From: Liolophura sinensis
Taxonomy: Eukaryota; Mollusca; Polyplacophora; Chitonida; Chitonidae
NCBI RefSeq assembly: GCF_032854445.1
Contig: NW_027017953.1
Span: 806,501-870,500 of the forward strand
Direction of reading: 5' to 3'
DNA: 64,000 nt
Shown: in pieces, positions 24,556 to 35,600 of the stretch
Layout of the letters: each line of letters begins with the position of its first letter
How positions within the stretch are numbered: the stretch's first letter is position 1
Notes under the pieces: generated by a model
What the model was told of the DNA's origin: nothing
The model's database searches: none
What the model saw: the letters and a program-made list of their open reading frames with translations, nothing else
Translations under genes and position numbers: made by a program

Positions 24556-25206
24556 TAATAACATCATAGGGCAATTATGCCTTGCTAAATGCAGGCAAAC
24601 TTTTTTGAGGCGTAGCTGACAAATTCCAAATCCCATTTTGTATCTGACAGAGAAAGGAGTTGATGCCTATAACTGCAATATGCTCATCAGGCTGCTTTAA
24701 GTATAACTTGATATTTGCAGGCTTGAAATGTTCTATTCTCTTGGCAAACAGGAAAATACATAACCGATGCACATTTCAAATGAGTTACAGCATCTTTTCA
24801 ACGGCCATATGTTTCACTTATACATAAACAAATTAAATACCTGCACTGAGTAAGATCTCCTACACATTGTTCCATATAAGTGACAGCTGCGAGGAAAGGG
24901 AGGCTACTCTTGACATCTTGTCACACTGCAGCTTAATGGCCATACAAGGCTGTAAGCAAAACAAGTTGTCTTGTCAGACTCTGATCTCAGGGGTTGTTTC
25001 ACTTACTGAGATGGGGAAAAAACAGTGAATAAGAGATAGACATTATAGTATACTCCAATGTTCATGCATCCATTTTCATACATACTCATATCTTTCTAAA
25101 TCGTGAAGCTGTAAGTTCAGGGAGCACTACAAACCAAGTGAAAATGGGGATGTGGCGCAAAGCTAGTCCTGCTAAATTGCTAAGTTCACTGTTAACGTCA
25201 TTTCCA
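24556..25206. other. Unique non-coding DNA
   Basis: No exon, repeat or RNA gene recognised. Confidence 0.5.
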
Positions 25207-25613
25207 AAAATAAGGTGTGACTTTACAGTAGTCTCTTCTATGCGAGTTTGGCCCCCGAAATCAGCACAAAATAAGGTGTGATTTTACAGTAGTTGCTTCT
25301 ATGCGAGTTTGGCCCCCGAAATCAGCACAAAATAAGGTGTGATTTTACAGTAGTTGCTTCTATGCGAGTTTGGCCCCCAAAATCAGCACAAAATAAGGTG
25401 TGATTTTACGGTAGTTGCTTCTATGCAAGTTTGGCCCCCCGAAATCAGCACAAAATAAGGTGTGATTTTACAGTAGTTGCTTCTATGCGAGTTTGGCCCC
25501 CGAAATCAGCACAAAATAAGGTGTGATTTTATGGTAGTAGCTACTATGTGAGTTTGGCTCCCGAAATCAACACGAAATAAGGTGTGATTTTACTGTAGTT
25601 GCTACTTGTAGTT
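25207..25613. repeat. Minisatellite, ~61-bp unit, ~7 copies
   Basis: The unit is AAAATAAGGTGTGATTTTAC, AGTAGTTGCTTCTATGCGAG, TTTGGCCCCCGAAATCAGCAC. The C-run varies from 5 to 6. Terminal copies are more diverged (TACTATGTGAG, TTGGCTCCC). It lies about 1 kb upstream of the FCHO start. Confidence 0.93.
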
Positions 25614-26440
25614 TGAACATACATCTTGCATAATCCAGGCTGTCAACTCAATGGCCTTAGATATCACCATAAAACGATCAATATCCATTAGCCATGTTAG
25701 TTTGCTTTGATATGCTGTACACACTTTTCTGCTGTCTAACAAACTAAAGTTTCCAGTTATTATCCCCCATAGTTCTCAGAATATCATCCAGTGTTGTTGA
25801 TTTCCCTCTACCTTCCCATGTTATCTTTCACCTCTGCTTCTTACATCAATATCAGTGATGTGCACGGGTTTGTATAGTTGCGAGTGCACAAAGCTATTTT
25901 TGAGTTGTATAAAAATTGTAGCCCTACTAGACATTACATGTGGTTTATTTGTCTGGATTGTGATCTGCAGCAAAAAGTCGATCACTTTCCCTGTCTATGC
26001 ATCAAACTGCCTCCACAAACAACTGGTTAGAACGTAAGTAGTATAGTGTACATACGGTACACTAACTCCGTACCAGTAACTGTACATGCAAGTTTGATTA
26101 AAATCAACTGAAAAAAAAAACACCCTTTGCTGATTATGTTTCCAGTTTTATTCTGTTGTGAAGAAAGTTCTGATTTGTAACATATTAATCTACAATCTCC
26201 GGTTTACATGTAGCATGTGTTTAACTGAGTTCCTTGCCACGGGCATTTTAACAGCCACTTTCTTCAAGTACTGGCCTAACTGTTCCGCTCGGCTGGCTTC
26301 GCGCTACTGAGATGCCGTGGCTAATAAAATAATGGTTGTAATTAAAAGTGAAATGGCTAAAGCTACTGGATTAGCTTTCGTTTTATCAAGCGATTTATAC
26401 TCTGGCGGGGCCATTCACAACAGCTGTCAACTGTCCCCGA
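25614..26440. other. Unique DNA upstream of the FCHO promoter
   Basis: CpG content rises towards 26280-26440, for example TTCGCGCTACTGAGATGCCG. A donor-like AACGTAAGTAG at about 26032-26042 has no supported exon in front of it. Confidence 0.4.
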
Positions 26441-26599
26441 GGATCTAGGTGTGTCATCGTAGCCATGTGCGGTTAAATGAGGTCAAAGTAAAACGGGAGG
26501 TGAAACGGAAGTTGATATCAGCGCAGGCGCAGTCACCTCAAAATAATCATTCGCCATCTTTCCACTGATGCAGGCTTACCGCAGACTGCCAAGGCCAAA
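26441..26599 (+). promoter_or_regulatory. TATA-less core promoter region of the FCHO gene
   Basis: Just before the FCHO ATG there is a direct GCGCAGGCGC (26521-26530, an NRF1-like palindromic core), ACGGAAGT (26505-26512, ETS-like) and TCGCCATCTT (26551-26560). The last is the complement of AAGATGGCGA, a YY1 element common just downstream of transcription starts in housekeeping promoters. AGGTCAAAG at about 26480-26488 resembles a nuclear-receptor half-site. No TATA box is evident. Spacing to the ATG (about 40-95 bp) implies a short 5' UTR. Motif identities are by eye; activity is inferred. Confidence 0.6.
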
Positions 26600-26626
26600 A
26601 TGACGACGTTTGCAGATAATTTTTGG
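26600..26626 (+). CDS. FCHO2: FCHO exon 1 (start codon, 9 codons)
   Basis: The ATG has A at -3 (CAAAATGA). It encodes MTTFADNFW and ends in phase 0 at a perfect donor TGG|GTAAGT. The conserved NFW at the end of exon 1, followed by GEKN in the next exon, matches the N terminus of vertebrate FCHO2 and fixes the start. Confidence 0.93.
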
Positions 26627-29600
26627 GTAAGTAATCGCTCTGAAGAATAGGAAGCAGTGACTGTTCAATGCGAAAGCCGATTGCCCTACACAGACAGTGG
26701 TCGTATATGTCTTTGAGGCCGATTTCCTGTTATGAAGGGGAGGATCCGCTCCCTAGTTCGAGACGCGAACCTTTGCCGCTGTAAATGCCAATCTGGAAGT
26801 GTGACAACTACAACAACGTAACACTGTACAATCACTCTTAGCTTTTTACAAGCACTGTCATAGAACATGAAGGCATTAGGAAATGTCAGTGTATTTGTAT
26901 TGGATCAGTCTTCCGTCTTTGAGTTTGTATTAGCTTGTTTCATTAGTTTTATTTGGGACTATGTATATAATAGTCCCAGGTTTTATTAGGCAACGTACGT
27001 TAAATAACTTTATCAAAAACTAAGAAATAAGGTTTTATCCTTATTAAATTAGCTCATTCCCACCTGAGGGAGGTTCATGAAGATAAATAAGATTTACAGC
27101 TACAACAGCCAGTCAACCATCAATGCTACCTGTCATATAACTATGCCATCTTTACATGCCGTCCGTCATACATCGATGTTAGAGCAGATAAAAAGTGTCT
27201 GTCTGCACTCGTAGTTGACCAAAATGCTCATCTTGGCCAGATGTCCCCTCTTCCGATCACTAGAAAATCCAACAGAGTCGAAAACTATATGGCCATCACT
27301 CCTAGGCACAACACAGCAGCCATGTTGCTTTCGCAAGTTCCCGATAACCGGGATTACCTCACAAGAAAATCATTCGGCTGCTCTCAGGTCCTTACGAAGT
27401 CAACAACAACAAACCCACAAAACATTGGCTATTCATGTCGGATGGACCTGAGAGCAACCAAATGATTTTTCGCGAGGTAACACAGGTTATCAAGAACTTT
27501 AGAGATCAACATGGTGGTTGTGTTTCGCACATTTGATTTCACACATTCATGCCTGTAGCCAGAAAAGGCTCAGAAAGACTTCTGAAGCAAAGGTCAGTTT
27601 TATTGCCTCAATGTGGAACTCCAATGAGCGACAAACCTGCTGTTAACTTGCTATGGGAAAATCTCATTTTTGTAATTTCTTGTTATGATTCTTTTATTCA
27701 AGAAAGCTTGGAACAAAATTCAAATGTTCACATATATGTTGGCTGGACGTATGCTAGTGGTCATACTAGAAAACCTCAGTAATGTTGATTTCATTGACAA
27801 GTGTCTAACTTTGCCTGTCTGACCCTAGTGAATTACATGTACCACTAGTTGCTGTAGAAGGGAATGAGTTTAATGAAACAGCCGTGAAGCTCATCATGAG
27901 ACTCTGATGTGGCTCTTGCAACGGTGACTGAAATCCTATTCTGCCTGGCTTCAGTGGCTGCGCTCTCAGAATCTCAGAATTGGATTCTCTTCAATTCAAA
28001 TTCTGAGTTTTGTCATGCCCCTAACCCTTTTTGTGTCAGATCTTCTGAAAGTTGTGATTTTGTTGAATACCTCTGCAGCTCCATATGATTTCTTTCCACA
28101 CTGAAGATAGTAGATACAAGATCAAATCTTCAAAAGATGTTCGGTGCCAAAAATAGTGTGACATCAAGTCACAGGACAATATCTGAAAAAATAAATTGTT
28201 CTGATCCCAATCATTAATGGTTACATTGTGACCCTGCATAAAAAAATGTTATAAAAAGCAATTCAAACGATGCTTTCTAAGAGATTTTGGAAAGAAACTT
28301 TAATTATTTAGTTATTTGTTAGTTTTAATAAAGCTTGATTACTTAAGGGACCAAACAGTTTGAGAGCCAAAACATTTTCCAGAACTAAAATGGCTCTAGA
28401 TTATGACTTTGTACAAGTGTGGTTCAGTGGTCGGGGTATGGTCTTTTGGAGTAAGTGGAATATTCTTATGTGTTCAAGTTTCCTGGTTCATTTTCTGACG
28501 TCCAGCCAACTTGACAAAGTTATTTTAGGCTGATAGTCTGACATTCACCTATTCAGTTAGGTCAGTTGATCTGAGTGATAGCGGTGACTAAAAGTAAAAT
28601 ATGTTGGATTTGAAGTTTTAACTTTGAATTGTGATACAATCATTCATGTTATTTTATTATGTCGTTTTTACATGTCCAGGATGTCCTTTTGCAAAGCCTT
28701 TACAAACGTTTGAAACGTGATATTTGATAGTGTATGCTACAGTCAAGGTAATGCTATATCATATTGTTTGTAGTCCGCGATACATTCATGTACACTCAGG
28801 TTTGATACAGGGCGCAAGAGAAAAACTACATCCACAATAATCTATAAACTTGTGTGAAGAACAAATTTTTTCTTGTAAACTTTATGAAAGATCATTTTTT
28901 TTTCTTCATGATGTTGGAGCAGTCTGTATAAAAATCTGACACATTTGTTTAATGTTTGTAACATGTGTTTCATATAAAACTAGAGCAGAAGGTAGATGTT
29001 ATGATTCTTATTTGTCATGCTATTCCCATGCTGAAAATCTTAAATATTGCACTAATTTCCTTTTTCACTTGTCCAGTCGGAAAATGGAGAAGGGTGGATA
29101 GTAGCAGGCATACACTCTGAGCACCTGTCAAATGCCCGTCAACATGACCTTGATGTCACAATAAAGACAGTTCGACATTGCATCATGTAGACGTGCTACA
29201 ATTCATCCTTGATGTAACAGTCACGCAAGGTCCTGCCTCAGACTGGCACTGTCTCACGGGATTAAAAAATATGCTGCCTTCTCATTGCCCTCCACCCACT
29301 CCACCATCCACCTGCCACCGCAGGACTACTCCTCTCTGGTTATTAACAGTTGTTGCTGTGTTATATTGTGAGATTAAGCTGATGCAAGAGAAGCCAGTCA
29401 CTAAATTCCAGTTGTTTCTAAAAAGCCTGGCTGTTATTTTCAGGTAAATGAATTAACGTTGCATACACATATAAACACTAATTAAATAAAGGATTAATTG
29501 AAGTCCAAGATCTGAAGCACAGATGTAAAAGACAAGCCCTTAAAGTACGTTAGTCAATAAAATCGGCTTGAGGGTTACTGCATGATGTATCTCTACATGT

Positions 29601-32600
29601 GTATATACAGGTATATACAAGGACTGGTCTACATGTAAAATGGGTGTGTGTTCTTTTGATGTGTTGAGATGTTGTTATCTCTGTTTTCCAAACGACACCT
29701 TGGCATGGGTAGTGAGGCTTGCTTACTTGCTTGTGTTAATTTACCATTCAAAGCTTTATTAGGGTGTTACAAGTTGTATACTGTATTTGGAATGGGTTCC
29801 CTCCCTAGGATTTCTTCAGCTTCACTAGCCTATTTCCCTTTGAGGCAGAAGACTTGTATGTCTTGAGAACCTATCCAATCATTTTGACATAAATGTAATG
29901 CAGACTTCCTGTTTTTTTCTACATGCATACACTGAAGGCCCTCTTACCCTGATTCATTGAGAGTTTTATAATTTTTGTACATTGTCAAGGTCACATTATT
30001 TTGTGTGTCATCCAGGGTTCACACAGATCAGGGGAAATCTCTAAAATCAGGGAAAACAGAACTGTTCCAGATGCTGGGATGTCAGGGAATTTAAGATTTA
30101 CTGACACTGATCCTAAACTTCAAAGGTGACATTGTGACCATGCATGAAGAAGTAAAGATATTTTAAAAGAAACTTAAATTATTTAGTTATTTGTTAGTTT
30201 TAATACATCTTGATTACTTAAGGGACCAAACAGTTTGAGAGCCAAAACATTTTCCAGAACTAAAATGGCTCTAGATTATGACTTTGTACAAGTGTGGTTC
30301 AGTGGTCGGGGTATGGTCTTTTGGAGTAAGTGGAATATTCTTATGTGTTCAAGTTTCCTGGTTCATTTTCCGGCGCCTAGCCAACTTGACAAAGTTATTT
30401 TAGGCTGATAGCAAGGAGTGAGCTGGGTGATAGCAAGGACTCCAGGATATCAAAAGTGTACATGTAAAAAAGTCAGTGGCGCCTGTTCTGTTAGTGACGA
30501 TAGGAACTGTACTAGTTGTCAAGATGTATTGTGGATGGCACATCATGATGTATATGTGTTTACATATATTGTCATTTGAATCAACTGTGAGTTCACCTTT
30601 GGTGTTGGTTTATAAAATTTTCAAGATAAATAGTAGTAAGAACTTGCCAGCATTATTGCCTTCATTGCCTGAATATGTACCTCTATGAAAATGTCCTCAT
30701 TTGGCTTTACACACTATTGGAGGAGTCCAAGGTGTTTTTCCTGATTTAATTACACGCTGCAGAGTCAGGCAAACAGGTTCTTGTATTTGTATTGATCAGG
30801 GCATGGTCTTTAGTGTACCGGTACATTTTCTGTAGTGTTTTAAGCACCGGTTGCCATCAAATGAATATTGGCTGTATTGTATCACATGCTGCTTCACATG
30901 TATGTGGTAGAAGGTTGCCAAGGGTTGTTCATATATAGCTGTGACAATTAGCCTTCCTGTTAACCCTGTCTTTTATTTCCTGAGGGTAATCTGCTGTTGA
31001 TTGTTTTATCCTTTTCTATAACAGATTGACTCACTTTCTGGTAATAGGTTATGGCAGCAGTATTAGACATTGGCTGTAGTCCATTGCTAGTGCTGGTGTA
31101 ACTGTGAATATGAGGCTTGGCAGTGAGAAGTTGTGCATTCTTATCGGGAATGATTTCCTTTTAAATAACACAAGACTTCTGCCAGATACTACTACTTTTA
31201 CTGTTGATACTCAAGAGAGCACTGGACTCATCATGCTAAAACCTTCAGAAACAAAGTTGAAATGAAACAGAATGATAGAAACATGACACACGATGCAGTA
31301 TGATACTGCTGACAAAATGAAATGAAAGTATGAATCATCAAAGTTTGATTGTCTTCATGGTTGGATGAGAACGAAAGAAAGTGGTTAAATGTTCATCATA
31401 TAAATGAGAAAGTGATGGCGAAATGGCAAGCATAATGGGCGACTGTCAAACTTAACCAAAGAGACTGCCACTTACTCTCTGTAAGACTACAGTCCTAACA
31501 ACTACATGTATATCTCAGATTCACAGTACTTGGATACATACTAGAAATAATGACATGAAAATGAAAGGATCATTCTGATAAATAAAGGATAGTAGCCAAG
31601 AAGAGTGTCAGTCAAAAGAATACACACATTCTAACACAACTGGAGTGGTCTACTGTAGTTCTTCAGCCTTTTCGCATGTTTGCAAGGTGTTTATGCAAGC
31701 ATATTCTGGGGGCATTATTCTGAGTAGACTGATAAAATTAGACTTCTTGTTAAGCCCTGAAATTGGCCAATCCAGCCAATGTAGTTTGGTTGACAAAATC
31801 AACTTCATGAGGTGCATAAGTTGGACTGAAAGTTGCCCTGTCATATGGGAAAAGGTTGAGGAATTAGGGTAAGGACATGTAGAGGGATTGATCCCTGTGC
31901 GAGGGGAAGGTATAACACCAGCATCATTAAAGCATGATGGTCATGCCATGCAAGATCTGTCACTTGTAACACCATATTTTAATGGACACATATCAAACGA
32001 CAGGCAAGAGGGCCTTGATGTCCTTTTATTGACGACAAACGTTCCTTTTTCCAGCTCCTCATTATGATATTACATTAAATACAGAATGTTACAGTAGACA
32101 CTAATACATGTACATTATATCTTTGTAAATCTTAATCAGTTTTTGACATAGCAGTGAGGCCCTCCACACTAGTGCTGCCTGACAGTTATCTTTGGCTGCA
32201 GGGTTGAGAATGAGGCCCTTCACACTAGTGCCACCTGACAGTCATCTTTTGCTGAAGAGTTGAGAATGAGGCCCTTCACACTAGTGCTACCTGACATTTA
32301 TCTTTGGCTGTGAGGTTGAGAATGAGGCCCTTCACACTAGTGCTACCTGACATTTATCTTTGGCTGTGAGGTTGAGAATGAAACCCTTCACACTAATGCC
32401 ACCTGACAGTCATCTTTGGCTGTGAGGTTGAGAATGAGACCCTTCACACTAGTGCTGCCTGACCATCATCTTTGGCTGCAGGGTTGAGAATGACCCTTCA
32501 CACTAGTGCCACCTGACAGTCATCTTGGGCTGCAGGGTTGAGAATGAGGCCCTTCACACTAGGGCCGCCTGACAGTTATCTTTGGCTGGAGGGTTGGGAA

Positions 32601-35600
32601 CGAGGCCTCTGACGCTAGTGCCGCCTGACAGTTATCTTTGGCTGCAGGGTTGAGAACGAGGCCTCTGACACGAGTGCCACCTGACAGTCATCTTTGGCTG
32701 CAGGGCTGAGAATGATGCAGAAACTTTATGTTCTGATGCTTTTGTGATGTAATACACAAGTAGTCTGCAGATCTGTAATGTTCATCATGAAATTTAGTTC
32801 TCTTAATTATGACAAAATTTGGCTGAAGTCAAAGGAACCTTTCATTTTTTCAGAGTTACACTACTGGTAGTTGAGAATGTTTATAGAGGGTTATAGAGGA
32901 CAGGTTACTACTTGAAAGGTGTGGATGATTATTTCAACTGATGGCCAGCAACACAAGAGGATAGGCAGTTACGTGTGGATAGAGAGGTCATCATGACAGA
33001 TGGGAATCTGTGGAACTCTGTGTATAGGTACATATCACATGAAAGTAGGGAATGTTTAATAATGTTTGAGTTAAATTTATGAGGGAACATAGTCCATACT
33101 ATGGGCTTTTTTGGGCATGCTGTGATTTGAGTCCTCGTCACCAGCTTGACCGCAACATGTCCTTCTATACTTCATGCACATACCATATACCACTGTGGTA
33201 TTTGTTCTGTCCTCACCAGCTTGACCACAACATGTCCTTCTATATTTCATGTACATACCATATACCACTGTGGTATTTCCCCGACCCCCCCCCCCCCCCC
33301 CCCCCCCCAGCTTGACCACAACATGTCCTTCTATACTTCATGTACATACCATATACCGCTGTGGTATTTGTCCCCTCCTCACCAGCTTGACTACAACATG
33401 TCCTTCTATGCTTCAGGTACCTACCATATACCACTGTGGTATTTGTCCCCTCCTCACCAGCTTGATCATAACATGTCCTTCTATACTTCATGTACATACC
33501 ATATACCATTGTGGTATTTGTCCCCTCCTCACCAGCTTGACTACAACATGTCCTTCTATGCTTCAGGTACCTACCATATACCACTGTGGTATTTGTCCCC
33601 TCCTCACCAGCTTGACCATAACATGTCCTTCTATACTTCATGTACATACCATATACCACTGTGGTATTTGTCCCCTCCTCACCAGCTTGACCACAACATG
33701 TCCTTCTATGCTTCAGGTACCTACCATATACCACTGTGGTATTTGTCCCCTCCTCACCAGTTTGACCATAACATGTCCTTCTATGCTTCAGGTACCTACC
33801 ATATACCACTGTGGTATTTGTCCCCTCCTCACCAGTTTGACCATAACATGTCCTTCTATACTTCAGGTACCTACCATATACCACTGTGGTATTTGTCCCC
33901 TCCTCACCAGCTTGACCATAACATGTCCTTCTATACTTCATGTACATACCATATACCACTGTGGTATTTGTCCCCTCCTCACCAGCTTGACCACAACATG
34001 TCCTTCTATGCTTCAGGTACCTACCATATACCACTGTGGTATTTGTCCCCTCCTCACCAGTTTGACCATAACATGTCCTTCTATGCTTCAGGTACCTACC
34101 ATATACCATTGTGGTATTTGTCCCCTCCTCACCAGCTTGATCATAACATGTCCTTCTATATTTCATGTACATACCATATACCATTGTGGTATTTGTCCCC
34201 TCCTCACCAGCTTGACTACAACATGTCCTTCTATGCTTCAGGTACCTACCATATACCACTGTGGTATTTGTCCCCTCCTCACCAGCTTGACCATAACATG
34301 TCCTTCTATACTTCATGTACATACCATATACCACTGTGGTATTTGTCCCCTCCTCACCAGCTTGACCACAACATGTCCTTCTATGCTTCAGGTACCTACC
34401 ATATACCACTGTGGTATTTGTCCCCTCCTCACCAGTTTGACCATAACATGTCCTTCTATGCTTCAGGTACCTACCATGTACCACTGTGGTATTTGTCCCC
34501 TCCTCACCAGTTTGACCATAACATGTCCTTCTATACTTCAGGTACCTACCATATACCACTGTGGTATTTGTCCCCTCCTCACCAGCTTGACCATAACATG
34601 TCCTTCTATACTTCATGTACATACCATGTACCACTGTGGTATTTGTCCCCTCCTCACCAGCTTGACCACAACATGTCCTTCTATGCTTCAGGTACCTACC
34701 ATATACCACTGTGGTATTTGTCCCCTCCTCACCAGTTTGACCATAACATGTCCTTCTATGCTTCAGGTACCTACCATATACCACTGTGGTATTTGTCCCC
34801 TCCTCACCAGTTTGACCATAACATGTCCTTCTATACTTCAGGTACCTACCATATACCACTGTGGTATTTGTCCCCTCCTCACCAGCTTGACCATAACATG
34901 TCCTTCTATACTTCATGTACATACCATATACCACTGTGGTATTTGTCCCCTCCTCACCAGCTTGACCACAACATGTCCTTCTATGCTTCAGGTACCTACC
35001 ATATACCACTGTGGTATTTGTCCCCTCCTCACCAGTTTGACCACAACATGTCCTTCTATGTTTCAGGTACCTAACATATACCACTGTGGTATTTGTCCCC
35101 TCCTCACTAGCTTGACAATAACATGTCCTTCTATGCTTCAGGCACCTACCATATACCACTGTGGTATTTGTCCTCCCCTCACCAGCTTGACTGCAACATG
35201 TCCTTCTATACTTCATGTACATGCCATATACCACTGTGGTATTTGTCCCCTCCTCACCAGCTTGACCACAACATGTCCTTCTATGCTTCACGTACCTACC
35301 ATGTACCACTGTGGTATTTGTCCTCCCCTCACCAGCTTGACTGCAACATGTCCTTCTATACTTCATGCACATGCCATATACCACTGTGGTATTTGTCCCC
35401 TCCTCACCAGCTTGACAATAACATGTCCTTCTATGCTTCAGGCACCTGCCATATACCACTGTGGTATTTGTCCTCCCCTCACCAGCTTGACTGCAACATG
35501 TCCTTCTATACTTCATGTACATGCCATATACCACTGTGGTATTTGTCCCCTCCTCACCAGCTTGACCACAACATGTCCTTCTATGCTTCAGGTACCTACC

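Noticed and set aside
24066-24569. Overlapping open frames on both strands (140-167 codons)
   Set aside because: The 69-bp near-palindromic unit is open in several frames on both strands; chance product of six copies.
25855-26037. Small + frame with Cys-rich residues followed by a donor-like AACGTAAGTAG
   Set aside because: No family similarity, no acceptor, and upstream of the promoter-like sites. Not supportable as an exon.
29077-29447. Possible extra FCHO exon after TTCACTTGTCCAG, and the 89-codon frame at 29178
   Set aside because: The phase-compatible stretch has no similarity to FCHO, which passes directly from NFW to GEKN. A stop follows after about 38 codons. Likely chance.
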